64,000 nucleotides of DNA. Source: Culex pipiens pallens (Eukaryota; Arthropoda; Insecta; Diptera; Culicidae). Shown here piece by piece: positions 1-11,792 of this stretch; positions within the stretch are counted from its first letter, which is position 1, and each line of letters starts with the position of its first letter. The DNA lies in the NCBI RefSeq assembly GCF_016801865.2, contig NC_068937.1, positions 119,385,225-119,449,224 of the forward strand, read 5' to 3'. Made by a program: the position numbers and the translations under genes. The notes beneath the pieces are model-generated. The model had not been told where the DNA came from. It saw nothing but the letters and a program-made list of their open reading frames with translations, and did not search any database.

Positions 1-659
1 AGCAATTGCTGCAAACTATTTGGGTCATTATAAACCTATTTTTAATTTTTTTAGTTTGATTGAGCAAATTCTACTCAAAAAGGAACTTATAGGTTAAGGA
101 TTTGCCGTCTCACTAAATGCACTTTTTATAACATTTTAGTCTTAAAAATAACCTCCACATTAAATCCAAACCTTTAACTCCCCACGTAGCACACTTCGAA
201 CTTTCCAATCGATTCCAATCACTTCTAGTCGAAATGTTGGCTTACTTAGAAGGTACTTTTGGGGCGTTCCGCCACGCCAATTTCCCCCTTCAAAGAGGGA
301 GGCCCTTTTGCCTTAATCGCCGGAAGTGATCAAACGTAAACAAAAAGTAGGCCCCCCTTTTTCCCGGGAAATACCGGAAGGCAAAGTGTCGAACAGCGTT
401 TCGCATTAAGAAGTTTCGCGGGAAACAACTCAATTTCGAACGGGTATTCGTGCAAAAATGACGTAACGCAGAAATTGCTTGTTTTGTATTATGCTTGTTG
501 CGTACTTTACTATAAACATGAGTTTCAGTTTTATCAAACCTACTTTGCTCAGCACAGTTTAGGATGTACAATTTTAGAAGTGATTATTTTTATCCTTTTA
601 TGTACAATTACACATTTCAAACACAAATTAAGTGAAATTACAAAAAAAAAACTGAATGA
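1..659. other. Unannotated stretch, no gene seen
   Basis: AT-rich sequence with only short, unremarkable reading frames on both strands. I see no splice-bounded exon, RNA gene or terminal repeats. Confidence 0.4.
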
Positions 660-1145
660 CTAAAATCGTTGCAGAAAAATCCTGCAATGTGGCCGTCAAC
701 GTTGAAATAGTAGTTAAGAGATTCAGCACGAGTTGTACATTTATCAAAATAAGTTCACCAAATTGGATAAATTCTACGAGTGATGAAAAAATCAAGTTTT
801 GCAACGAGTTCCATACAACGTTTTTTTTTTTTTGCAATTCCGAAAAACACCCTTTGAACAGAATTATAGGACAAATGTCCATGCATTGAGTCAATGAATC
901 GTGTAAATACAAAAAAATGGAAAAGTATAACTTCAGTCCTATATGAAAGACAATAGCTTGAAATAAAAAACTCTAGAACTTTTCCAAACAAGTGCTGAAA
1001 AGTAGAACTTTTCAGCATTTGTTTTGAAAAGGGTTACTATTCGATTCTCTTTTTATTGGTACCGAAAAGTAGAATATTTCGTCATTCAAGAATGACAGTA
1101 AAAGTTAGTAGTTTCACGACGGAATTGCAAAAATTTCTTCAAGAT
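660..1145 (+). repeat. GCAATTCC-type dispersed repeat, copy 1
   Basis: This segment shares blocks with 54940-55400 (opposite orientation) and 51585-51660. Shared blocks are the run around 795-830 reading 'aagttttgcaacgagtt', the motif 'gcaattccgaaaaac' near 833, an 'aaaagtagaacttttcagca' hairpin near 1000-1016, and a closing part near 1095-1135 about a cgtcattcaagaatgacag palindrome. TTTTTGCAATTCC near 828 and GGAATTGCAAAAA near 1122 face each other as inverted ends. No TSD could be fixed. It is most likely a non-autonomous DNA element. Confidence 0.6.
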
Positions 1146-2351
1146 GAAACAGGTAAAACTACAACCCGGTATACCAGTGAATTTAACGCGATTTTATAGA
1201 TTTTTCGCGTGGGGTGGTTAATTTGGCCTCTCCACCGGAGGGAAACTTTTTCGGGTCGATTTTGAATTTTTCCCGTGGTACTTTGTTGGAGCGGGAGGTT
1301 GGGGTAAAACAACAATCTTTCTGAGAATCCGGTGGGAAGAGGTTTGACAGTAATGTGCTTTTAGATTCGTGCGAAAAGATATGTTAACCTGTGAGTGGTT
1401 TGCAAATGGGGAAAGGGAATCAGGGAAATTAGAATAAAATGATCATGATTAAGGAAGTGTCGGAAATTTGATTCAGAATGATGATTTTCCAAATAATTTG
1501 TGGTTTTGTTTTGCTTATCAAAAACTTTCAAAATATTTCGAAATTGCACAGCAGTACGCCCGTCTGACCCATGGTTTTAGAGAGTTGAAGTTGGCTGAAG
1601 GTTCAATGAATAGAAAATCCCTTTGCGGCAAGCTTAATCTATATACACGTGTGCAAGGTTGTGCCAATGTGTTAGTGTAATCATTTCATAAATTTAATTA
1701 CTTAAGGCAAAGTGAGTTTTTTTGCTCTACCACCACTTCCAACTAGTTCCAACAAGAGAGTTTGATATCGATTTTTGTTTCTGCCCGCAGCCAAGTAGTA
1801 CAGCAACAGCAGCGTTAGGCAAAGTGCTTTGTTAGAGGTTATGTTGGGAAATTGTTGCGCAGAATTTTCACCGACAAGGGTGTGTACAAACTCTGCTGGG
1901 TCGATGTCGTCGTCTCAGTCGTTTACTAGGTATGAATAGTTAATGACTGTTTGGGGGGTGGGTGCCCGCGGATCATCGCCGGATTGAGTCATTATACTGT
2001 GGGGGAGGTGGGGAGAAATGTTTCGCGAGGTGGTTTCCTGCGCGCCTTCTGCGGAAGCGTTTCCTGTTTTGATGTGGCGTTTATGAATAATTCGAACAGG
2101 TTTTGTAAATTTACGTGATCGGGCATTCTGTGGTATTGGGTGCGCCAACGTCCCCAAGAAAGTTGTACTTCATTTAAATTTTACAAGTTTGCCAACGGCT
2201 GTTTTGGGCTTAAACAATTTAGATTTATTATCGTTAATGATTTAAGGTTCTTGAAGAATTTTACAAATTTGAAAAGAAATTGAAAAAATAAACTTACTGA
2301 CAAATAAATAAAATAAATAAATGTATATCTTGTTTTTATCTTCAAAGTTTA
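1146..2351. other. Unannotated stretch, no gene seen
   Basis: Locally GC-richer sequence (1200-1350 and 1780-2150) with no recognisable protein on either strand and no terminal repeats. It could be single-copy intergenic or intronic DNA. Confidence 0.35.
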
Positions 2352-2377
2352 TGGCTTAAATTCCGGTCCAGGTCCGG

Positions 2378-2433
2378 TGGTTTAGTGGTTAGCGTGGTAG
2401 CCTCTGAATCCCAGTATGGCCTGGGTTCAATCC
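2378..2433 (+). promoter_or_regulatory. Pol III internal promoter (A and B boxes) of the SINE
   Basis: The A box at 2378-2388 reads tggtttagtgg. The B box at 2423-2433 reads gggttcaatcc, with one deviation (A for G) from the usual GGTTCGANTCC. Their spacing is tRNA-like. Activity is inferred from sequence only. Confidence 0.6.
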
Positions 2434-2591
2434 CAGACGGACCCGGTGGCATTTTTCGAGACGAGATTTGCCTGACCACGCCTTCTATCGGATGGGGAAG
2501 TAAAACGTCGGTCCATTTGCGTAAAAGAGGTTTTTGAGTGACTCACCACACATAACCTTCGGACGCCTAGAAATGAGCAGAAACTTGCAAC

Positions 2592-3602
2592 TAGAGGGTG
2601 ACGATTCTCGAGATTTTCAATTTCCCGGGAATCGAGAGTTGAATTTGTCCATTTTCCGGGAATTCCCGGGACCCGGGAGTTTTTTTTGACTATGCCAATA
2701 GTGGCAAAATTTAAAATGAAAAGTAATGAATTTGTTACAATCAATTCATACTAATTCTATGAAAAGTTTATTCAGGTAGCCTCATTATTTTGGGGAACTA
2801 TATAAAACCTTTTGATTTTTTTTTAATCTGCTAATACAAAATCGTTTCTTGAGCTTTTAAGACTCAAAATTGTAGTTAAAAATATTAACGAATCTTAATT
2901 CGCACTGAGTGATTTTTCAAAAGTTGCACAAAGATCTTTGTAAAAAAAAAAAACTAATACAGTCCAGACTCGATTATCCGAAGCCTCGATTATTCGAAGT
3001 TTCGATTATCCGAAGTTCGATTATCCGAAGGTTTGTATGGAACTTCGGATAATCGAATCACGAACAAAAAAAAAATCTTTTGTTTTTTTTATTTAATTAC
3101 TTATGACTTCTAATTCGAGTTCTGCGACCCCGTTTTAGTAAAATTTGAATAGTTGATTGCCTATTAAATAAAAAAAATGCATTTTTCAATGTTTCACACC
3201 GCCATTTTGGCCGCTATCTATCTTGGACTAAAAATTTCTAAATCACCTCAGAGTAGTTTAGGGGTCATTCTTGAGCTAAACAATCAAAAATAAGAAAACG
3301 AAAAAAAAAAATCGTGATTCGATTATCAGAAGTTTTGATTATCCGAAGTGCTCCTCTCAATTATAGTTTTTGGAATTTTGACAAGTTAAAATTTACACTT
3401 TCTTGACTTGATTGATCATTCAATGTTCAAAACAATTGAATTTTTCATATGTTTTTCTGATTAGTTTATATAATTTTGCTTCGATATTTATAAGTAAAAA
3501 ATTTCCCGGGAGTCTCGACCGAATTTCCCGGGAATCGAGAGGTCCAAAAATGGTCGATTTCCCGGGAATTTTTTCCCGGGAATTCCCGCTCGTCAACCTC
3601 TA
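2592..3602. mobile_element. hAT-type non-autonomous DNA transposon inside the SINE
   Basis: The ends are inverted: TAGAGGGTGACGA at 2592 and the reverse complement of TAGAGGTTGACGA at 3602 (12 of 13 match). The flanks carry an 8-bp target duplication, cttgcaac (2584-2591) and cttgctac (3603-3610), one mismatch apart. TAGAG-type ends with an 8-bp TSD fit the hAT superfamily. Subterminal regions are full of CCCGGGAATT-type motifs in both orientations. There is no transposase frame, so it is a MITE-like derivative of about 1 kb. Confidence 0.85.
2960..3058. repeat. Tandem and inverted CGATTATCCGAAG motifs with a pogo/Tigger-like end
   Basis: After a TA dinucleotide (2958-2959) the sequence opens with CAGTCCAGACTCGATTATCC. 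The unit cgattatccgaag is then repeated four times, with one variant reading cgattattcgaag, and a single inverted copy follows at about 3043-3056. Two further copies lie near 3317 and 3338. A related end recurs at 46650. CAG-starting ends beside TA resemble Tc1/mariner-pogo terminal repeats, but no clean right end is visible. It lies inside the hAT element. Confidence 0.5.
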
Positions 3603-3670
3603 CTTGCTACAGAGACCACAAAAGACCCGGGGGTCGTTAAAGTGGATTACTTTGCTTTGGCTTAAATTCC

Positions 3671-4180
3671 AAAAATGTATCTAAAAGTGGATTGCAATAA
3701 GATTTGGTGGGTAATTTTCATCAAATTTCACAACATCCGGCTTTGCTGTGTAGATTAAATGTGTTTTTAGAAAAGGCTTAAAAAACTTCAACATTGCCTT
3801 TATAGATTGTTTTTTTTTTAAATAGTTTTAAATGATGGACGTACAGCGTTGTATTGTTATCCAGCTGTGTGTAAAAAGCTTAGATGTAAAATAAATTCAT
3901 CATTTTTACATGAAATTTTATGTAGTATTACACCCAGAAGAAATGTAACCCATAAGTATGGAAAAACTTTTTTTGACTGAAATGGCAAGCTCACATTGAC
4001 TTTAATCCTTTTCACTCTTCAACGGTTTAATAGCCGTGTGGGCTAAGGCCCAGTACTCTCTGTTTACAAGGGGTTTGAATCCCAAAGATTTGCTTTTTTT
4101 TGTGTGGAAAAACTGTATCTTAACGTGACATTGTAAAGATTGACGTTGCTCGATTCTTGCTCGATTTCTTAGGCAAAAAT
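3671..4180. other. AT-rich stretch with a weak tRNA-like block
   Basis: At 4031-4083 there is an A-box-like tagccgtgtggg and a B-box-like gggtttgaatcc, suggestive of an eroded tRNA-derived repeat. The arms do not fold convincingly and no TSD was found. Nothing else is recognised here. Confidence 0.25.
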
Positions 4181-4960
4181 AAGTATCTGGACCTATTTTG
4201 AGCAAAATTGGTTAAGATTTGTATGGGGAAAAATATCACTTCAGGATTTTGGCAGCATTTAGAGATGTGTGAGATTCTTGTAGGAAATTCAATTCCCTAC
4301 AACATTGTCGAAAGGTGCAAAATTATCCTATTTGATTCTGATTTTTGATGATTTTTGTAGCAAGTCCTCGCTACACAAGCTGAATTTTGTTCCTTGAGCT
4401 ATATAAGGACTCTGGGCCAAATATGAGCCAAATCGTCAATGTTTACCCATCAATACTAGAGGGTGAAGTTTGTATGGAAAAATTCGAAAAAAAATTATGC
4501 AAAACCAAACTTTTTTACGGTTTTGCCTCCAGGGTGCGCTACTTCAATCCAATTATTCCCAAAAGTGAGATTCTCATAGGGACCATCCATAAACCACGAG
4601 GACACTTTTTTGAAATCGTAGACCCTCCCCCCTTCCCCTCGTGGACAATTTCTATACAAACCAAATCTTTTTTGTATGGAGCATGGACAACCGCTGAGCC
4701 CCCCTCCCCAAGGTGTCCACGTGGTTTATGGTTTGACCCATAGGAAATTTAATGCTCTACAACTTTGTCGAACATAGCAAAGCTGTAAAACTTGATTTTG
4801 AAAAGTTATAAGCGATTTAAAATAGTAATTTTTGCATGATAAACTTTTTTTTACCAACTTCAGGCTCGAGTATCAATGGGTTCGTCTTAACCAATTTCGC
4901 TCAAAATTGGCACAGAAGCTTAAAATAACCCAAAAAACGTTTTTTACTTGTGGAGCACGG
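4180..4960. repeat. Old dispersed repeat hosting a small MITE
   Basis: Terminal regions show inverted similarity: gagcaaaattggttaag near 4200 against cttaaccaatttcgctc near 4888. Internal blocks near 4280 and 4740 are similar (gagattct..taggaaatt..ctacaac.ttgtcga). Joining the sequence across the MITE at 4579-4739 restores such a block. Short open frames here are incidental. Confidence 0.45.
4579..4739. mobile_element. 161-bp MITE with GGG-CATCCATAAACCAC-type inverted ends
   Basis: The left end reads gggaccatccataaacc and the right end is the inverse of gggtcaaaccataaacc. The flanks are ATA direct repeats (4576-4578 and 4740-4742). Internal sequence includes palindromic gaggacac and gtgtccacg blocks and C-rich runs. 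There is no coding capacity. The 3-bp duplication suggests a PIF/Harbinger-like mover, but the superfamily is uncertain. Confidence 0.65.
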
Positions 4961-6698
4961 TCATTGTTATTTTCAGAAATTTTGCAGTCTCATGGAACAA
5001 GTCAAACCACTAACACCGTGGAATTGAAAATAGTTGCTTTTTCCAAGATTTAAAATAAGCTGATTTTTTTGTGATATTTTGGAATTATTCTAGCGTTTGA
5101 TGAATTTAGCTGATTTATCAGAAGTTTATTCTTGATATATTTTTTTTTCTATTTAAATAAAAGATCAAAGCTTAACTTGGCAGCGACCTAATTAGATCAA
5201 TAACCTCGTCGAAAGATTCACCTTAAGTCGTCTCAATTCACCGCTGGTGGAACTCATTTCGTTCCGCACTGTAAAATTGAAAAAAAAAATAGAAAAATAA
5301 ACATAAAAATTTATGCCCGCAATTTTCAGAGGCAGGTTTGAAACCAATGGAAAATCAACCCCTTCATAAAACAACCACTTTTCTTTGACTGGTTTGTTTG
5401 CTCACCGCGTGAACCAAATTTTATTTTCGCGAAACCACATCAGCCACCACCATTCGTTCGTTTTGGGGTTTGTTTGGCTATAAAATTAAGGGCAGCAACG
5501 AAAAAAAAAAGAAAAACAGGTCACTCAACCAACCGGCCAAGGATTAAAAAAGTCTGAAACCCCATCATCGTTGGTGGTGGGAAAACAAATCGAAGCGGAA
5601 AAAGGGGGTGGTGGGTAAAAGTAGCTAAACAAACAACAATAAAACATCACCAAAGTTAGATAAACAAAAGGGCAGAGAGACTATGTGGGAAAGCTCATCG
5701 TACGTTTCAATTTCACATTTTTTCCAAAGTAATAGAATTAACGTTTTTATTCAGTTATCCTCGCGGTTTGTGGGTTTCTGGGTCTGGTTGGTGTTTGAGG
5801 GTGACCTTCGTGGCGTGGCGCAACCCGAGCAGAAATGAATCGCTTTGCGCTACTTTGCAACTTTAGCATTTAAGGAAAAAGTATTGAAAAAAGCTTGAAG
5901 CTCTGAACACAACCGAGCGACCGCCACTGCTGGGGGGATTCCACTCAAAAATTTGCCCGTTACAGTTGGGTGCTTTTTAGAAAAGTTTTCCTCCACCTTC
6001 AAACCACCAAACCGCATCCTTTCGGGAAAATAATCCTCCCCGCTGGAACACTCTTCGGTGAAGGTGAAAAGCGTAAAAAGTGCTCCCCTTTCCACTTCGG
6101 AAAAGGGAGCGAAAAAAATAAGAACCAACCCCTCCCCACCTCCTTCGCCGGAGAAAGTTAAGGAACAGGGGGGGAAGGAAACACCACGTCACGTTATAAT
6201 GAAAATTTATAACGATCGTGAAAATAACATCAATCCTTATTGTTATTGCCTCGGTGCAAGGTTGACTGGATGGTTGGTTGGGGTTTTTCCGCATCTTTTT
6301 TTTCGACGGGTTTTCACGGGCAAGAGACTTGGGCGCCGTCGCACCTTCAGCATTTGATGGCTGGTGGCGAAACGTACTTACTACTACAGGCGAGTTGGGG
6401 AAGAAAAATTGCAATGGCGAAAACAGTGGTTTTCTGACGATGGCTCATTTTTTTTGCAATGCTTGGGAAACTTCAGGTATGTTTCGCGATTGGATAGTGG
6501 GAAAAGTTTGATTGGATTCTTTTTTAACAGTGGGCAAATTTAGACATCTGCGTGTTGACCGTTTCAAATGTTGGAGACAGACCTCAGAATGATTTGATGG
6601 TTGATATCAGACAGGACATGATAAAAAAACATGGCAGAAAAACAGGTTATCATATTTCAGGATAAATTCAAAAATACTACAATACAAAAATGCAAGGC
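4961..6698. other. Probably single-copy stretch, no gene recognised
   Basis: Apart from A/T homopolymers and GC-richer blocks at 5450-6400, I see no repeats. Overlapping frames on both strands at 5850-6510 have no recognisable domain and low-complexity composition, so I do not call them genes. Confidence 0.35.
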
Positions 6699-8175
6699 AA
6701 AGATGGCAGAGCCAAATCGGAGCCCTTTTGATCTGAGCAATTCTCTGAAATTTCGGTCATTCGATTTTTTTTTGTATTTTTTAATCCGGCTGAAACTTTT
6801 TTGGTGCCTTCGGTATGCCCAAAGAAGCCATTTTGCGTCATTAGTTCGTTCATACAAATTTGGCAGCTGTCCATACAAAAATGATATGTGAAAATTCAAA
6901 AATCTGTATCTTTTGAAGGAATTCTTTGATCGATTTGGTGTCTTCGGCAAAGTTGTAGGTATGGATATGGACTACACTGAAAAAAAAATGATACATCAAG
7001 GACATCAAATGCCAACTTTTCAGAAATTTACAGAATGGGCAAACAATCTTTGGCCGAGTTATGATTTTTTGAATCAATACAGACTATTTAAAAAAATCGA
7101 AATATTGGTCGCAAAAATTTGTCAACTTCATTTTTTGATGTAAAATTGAATTTGCAATCAAAAAGTATCTTTGTGAAATTTTGATAAAGTGCACCGTTTT
7201 CAAGTTATAGCCATTTTTAGTTAACTTTTTTGAAAATAGTCGCAGTTTTTCATTTTTTAAAATTAGTGTCCATGTTTGCCTACCTCTGAAAAAAATATTT
7301 TAGAAAAGCTGAGAAAATTCTCTATATTTTGCTTTTTTGAACTTTGTTGATACGACCCTTAGTTGCTGAGATATTGCCATGCAAAGGTTAAAAAACAGGA
7401 AAATTGATGTTTTCTAAGTCTCACCCAAACAACCCACAATTTTCTAATGTCGATATCTCAGCAACTAATGGTCCGATTTACAATGTTAAAATATGAAACA
7501 TTCGTAAAATTTTCCGATCTTTTCGAAAAAAATATTTTCAAAAATTTAAAATCAAGACTAACATTTCAAACGGGTCAAACATTCAATATTACGCCCTTTT
7601 GAAATGTTAGTCTTGATTTTAAATTTTTGAAAATATTTTTTTCGAAAAGATCGGAAAATTTCACGAATGTTTCATATTTTAACATTGTAAATCTGACCAT
7701 TAGTTGCTGAGATATCGACATTAGAAAATGGTGGGTTGTTTGGGTGAGACTTAGAAAACATCAATTTTCCTGTTTTTTAACCTTTGCATGGCATATCTCA
7801 GCAACTTAGGGTCGTATCAACAAAATTCAAGAAAGCAAAATATCGAGAATTTTCTCAGCTTTTCAAAAATATTTTTTTCAGAGGTGGGCAAACATGGGCA
7901 CTTATTTTAAAAAATGAAAAACTGCGACTATTTTTAAAAAAGTTAACTAAAAATGGTTATAACTTGAAAACGGTGCACTTTATCAAAATTTCACAAAGAT
8001 ACTTTTTGATTGCAAATTCAATTTTACATCAAAAAATGAAGTTGAAAAATTTTTGCGACCAATATTTCGGTTTTTTAAAAAAATCTGTATTGATTCAAAA
8101 AATCATAACTCGGTCAAAGATTTTTTGCCCATTCTGGAAATTTCTGAAAAGTTGGCATTTGATGTCCTCTAAAAC
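6699..8175. mobile_element. Long palindromic (foldback) element, family P1
   Basis: Two arms of about 575 bp (about 6999-7574 and 7594-8171) are near-perfect reverse complements around a loop of about 20 bp at 7575-7593. The left side extends to about 6699 with sequence missing from the right arm but present at 40390-40690, so the right terminus is lost. Partial copies lie at 39665-40690 and 47345-47960. Mirrored short frames in the arms follow from symmetry and are not genes. It probably moves as a large MITE; no transposase is seen. Confidence 0.8.
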
Positions 8176-10523
8176 ATATATAAAAAAAAATTAGTTTTTT
8201 TTTGCAAAAAATTGTTTGTTTTATTCTTAATACTGTCAAATAAAAAAAATGCAAATTAGGTGTTTAGCGTACTTAACAAAAGATGACGACTTTCTTCATC
8301 TATGATTTTACGTTCGAAGATATAAATTAAAATATTTGTCTTTTGGCATGCATTATTATCAAGTTGATACTAGGGGCATTAGGGCGTCCCAAAAAAATGA
8401 AAACTTGTCAAAAACTTGGTGCTCACTCATGTCAGGAACAATGTTTCCATACAACAAAAAAAATCCCAAAAATGAATAACAACTCGCGCGCTGAGCTTGA
8501 ATGAAAAAAAAGGAAGAAAAAAAATTTCATCGTAAATCGATAACCTGTAACATTTATTTGACAAAAAAATATCTCTATGGTATTTTTTTCTGGTTTTAAG
8601 CTAATTTATATTTTTGTAATAATTGGCAACTGATACGCTGAGCTCTTAAAAAATCAAACAATGTTCAGACATAGAAATATTCAGGAGGAGTTCGACATCT
8701 TATGCCAGAAACAGAAACTATCAGATAGAGGCGCATACTGAAAAAATGATAGACTGTTGAAAATTTTAAATCATCGATACAACTTTACCGCAGAACAAAG
8801 CATTAACCTGATTAAAATCGACAGCAACCCTCCAGAACTTTTACTTTTCGCTTCTGGCTCCTCACACTACTCGTAGTTTTTCCAACAAATTTTCCACTTG
8901 ATTTCTCAAGTTTATTTCGCCGCCGACAAACCTTAACCAGTGGTTTCACCTTCCTTTACGTCAAACCGCAAGTTAAGCGATTTGTTACTTTATTCAGAAC
9001 CTTTCATTTGACACGCAAAAGTCCCCCCGGCATTCGCTCTTACTGCCATGTGAAATGGCAGTTATATTTCATATTATTACAATTTTTATTGCTATTTTTC
9101 TATTTTCCCTTAACCCAAGCTAGTTTTCCCCTTTTTTTTTCTTCCTCTGCTCGACTGCAACGATTTCCCATCAACCCTGGGGCAAGCAGCGATGAAAACA
9201 CGCCAACTTTTCGTTTTTTTTTTGTTGCCTGTCAGAAAATAAAAATCTTGCAATTTCCTTGGGAGGAGAAATTTTATTTTTCCATTTCACGAGAGAGCTT
9301 ATTTTTTCACAGTTTTCCACTTTGTCATACTTTGGAGGGACGTGTGGTTGGTCGTGGCAAACGAATGCTTTCTTGAGATATTTTTTTTGGTTCATTCTCT
9401 CGAGAGATTGTTGGGTTGACTAGTGTGGAGTGAGAACAAGAGAGCTCGTGGGAAGAATGAAAAGATGAAGACATCTTTTCTGGTTTTCAGTTGAAAAGTT
9501 TCATTTTTTTTTATGCACCTTGCAATGAAATTTAAAAATTGAATTAAAATTTCATGACGAAGTGATAAATTTAAAATAATATTGAATAATAGACCATTAA
9601 GATAAGATTTTCAAGAGGAGTGTAATCAAACTTTTTTTGTGGAATTATTAAAAATATTGAGATACACATTTTTGAACCAGTGAAAAAAATATTCACTGAG
9701 TGTAAAAAAATGGCAAAACACTTTCATCTCACAGGACAAGTTCTCCGTTGTTTATGCCGCTCTAGGGCAAACTTTCATTCTTACCACAATTAGCCTTTTT
9801 TCCAGTTCCAGAAGAAATTATTAAAAAATAGAAAGCGTGTGTCACTCCATAACGAACGTCGTCCTGCGTGCTGAACTAAAAACACGGAAACTAAAGTTTC
9901 ACGAGGGAAAAATATCACATCATGGGTATTAATGATCACACAGCAAAAGAGCTTGCGGGAAACTTTGCACAGAGACTGGAACTTGGTTTTGTCATTCCCC
10001 ACTAACAAGAAACAGGGAATCAAGAAAAAGTTCTCCAACTGTTTTTTGATATTTTCTACTGTCACAAGCACTCACGTGAGTGTGAACGTGTTTTCTAATT
10101 AATGCTTCCGGGGGAAGGGAAAAGTGTACCCTCCACCCCACCCCTTTTATTTCAAGAGCAATGAGAACTGCAACTTGAACATAACCTCAATTGAGCCAAT
10201 GTCCAAACCACTTGTTGTCGTTCTGTGAGAAACTAATTGGATCGTTTGTGTTCTTTGTGTTGGATATATGTACCTATAGGAAATAGCAGTTAGTTGAGAT
10301 GGCAATACTGTTTCTCTTGATACATTTAAATTGATTGGCTTTCAGCTCGAGTTGTGACTTGAAAACCTTTTAAATATTTGAAATCCATTTGCAAAAGTAC
10401 TCACTGCGATTCTGGAGTCTTAATCTGCATATTCTAAGCTCACCTGTAAATAAAATGAGAAAAAAATATTGTTTTAGAATAAGGTCAGCATACCTCACAA
10501 AATTTTCGTAAAACAAATTTAAA
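8176..10523. other. Unannotated stretch, no gene seen
   Basis: AT-rich sequence with many homopolymer runs and no recognised protein, RNA gene or inverted-repeat pair. A 122-codon frame on the plus strand at 9008-9376 has a hydrophobic low-complexity start but no family resemblance. Confidence 0.35.
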
Positions 10524-11792
10524 AATATATATACAGCAATTCCCCACGAAAACAGCATGGAAAAAAACAAAAGTGCTCGGATTGGGCTCAAAAATTTTCT
10601 GGGGGTTCCCTGGTCGAAATAATTAGACCCGTATTTTTTTGTTTGGCCATTAGGGTGACCTGCGCCGTGTTAGGGTGGTCTGAAAAATGGCCATTTTCGT
10701 CGATTTTCGCAAAAACCACTTTTTTCGAAAAATCATAACTCCTCGCCATTTTAACCGATTTCATCTGTCTTATACGCAAATGAAAGGTGATAAGTTGGAC
10801 TTTCAAAGAAAAATAGTAAGAAGTTTCAAAAATCTAGCCTAACATTTGAAAAGGGCGTATGAAACTTTAAAATGCCGTTTTGACGGTGTCTGGACCAAAG
10901 AGCTTATGTCTGGAAATATTTTTATCGGATTCCCCGGACATTTTTACATAACATACTAAAAAATGGGAGGAGTTCATTAACAGGATTCCGAGATATGATT
11001 TTTTGAAAATAAAATCCGGGTTTTTCGACGCGCCGCGCGCGAAAACGGGAGATTGACGAAATTGGCAAAAAATCAACTTTTTTCACTAAAACTGCGATAA
11101 CTTTAAAATTTCAGCAATGACCTATACATGTCTGGGTACCAAAATTTTCGTAATTAAAAGACGCAACTTTTGGTACCCAGACATCTATAGGTCATCGCTG
11201 AAATTTTAAAGTTATCGCAGTTTTAGTGAAAAAAGTTGATTTTTTGCCAATTTCGTCATTCTCCGGTTTTTGCGCGCGGCGCGTCGAAAAACACGGATTT
11301 TATTTTCAAAAAATCAGATCTCGGAATCCTGTTAATGAACTCCTCCCATTTTTTAGTATGTTATGTAAAAATGTCCGGGGAATCCGATAAAAATATTTCC
11401 AGACATAAGCTCTTTGGTCCAGACACCGTCAAAACGGCATTTTAAAGTTTCATACGCACTTTTCATATGTTAGGCTAGATTTTCCAAACTTTTTACTATT
11501 TTTCATTGAAAGGCCAACTTATCACCTTTCATTTGCGTATAAGACAGATGAAATCGGTTAAAATGGCGAGGAGTTATGATTTTTCGAAAAAAGTGGTTTT
11601 TGCGAAAATCGACGAAAATGGCCATTTTTCAGACCACCCTAACACGGCGTAGGTCACCCTAATGGCCAAACAAAAAAATACGGGTCTAATTATTTCGGCC
11701 AGGGAATTCCCAGAAAAAATTTGAGCCCGATCCGAGCACTTTTGTTTTTTTCCATGCTGTTTTCGTGGGGAATTGCTGTATATATATATATT
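10524..11792. mobile_element. Long palindromic (foldback) element, family P2
   Basis: Two arms of about 610 bp are reverse complements with only scattered differences. The left arm starts near 10524 (tatatacagcaattcccc) and the right arm ends near 11792. The centre is about 11143-11166 between ggtaccaaaa and ttttggtacc. Both arms encode the same 69-codon frame (10867-11076 minus; 11236-11445 plus) with three residue differences, a by-product of symmetry. A diverged single arm lies at 14955-15420. High arm identity implies a young element or ongoing arm homogenisation. Confidence 0.85.

Larger units (their letters stand above)
2365..3657 (+). mobile_element. tRNA-derived SINE, split by a hAT insertion
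   Basis: The tRNA-like head spans about 2371-2444. GGTCCG and CGGACC at its ends can pair. An A box (tggtttagtgg, 2378-2388) and a B box (gggttcaatcc, 2423-2433) are present, and the B-box arm has a perfect CTGGG/CCCAG stem. The tRNA-unrelated body continues to 2591 and resumes at 3611-3657 after an inserted element, giving about 274 bp in total. The SINE is flanked by the 13-bp direct repeat tggcttaaattcc at 2352-2364 and 3658-3670, as expected for LINE-mediated retroposition. The anticodon arm pairs poorly, so this is not a functional tRNA gene. Confidence 0.85.

Noticed and set aside
4018..4092. tRNA gene near 4030-4090
   Set aside because: Box-like words exist but stems do not form and there is no clear anticodon arm. 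At most it is an eroded SINE.
10867..11445. Two nearly identical 69-residue proteins on opposite strands
   Set aside because: They are the two arms of one palindrome read from each strand. There is no family resemblance, and similar mirrored frames occur in every palindrome here.
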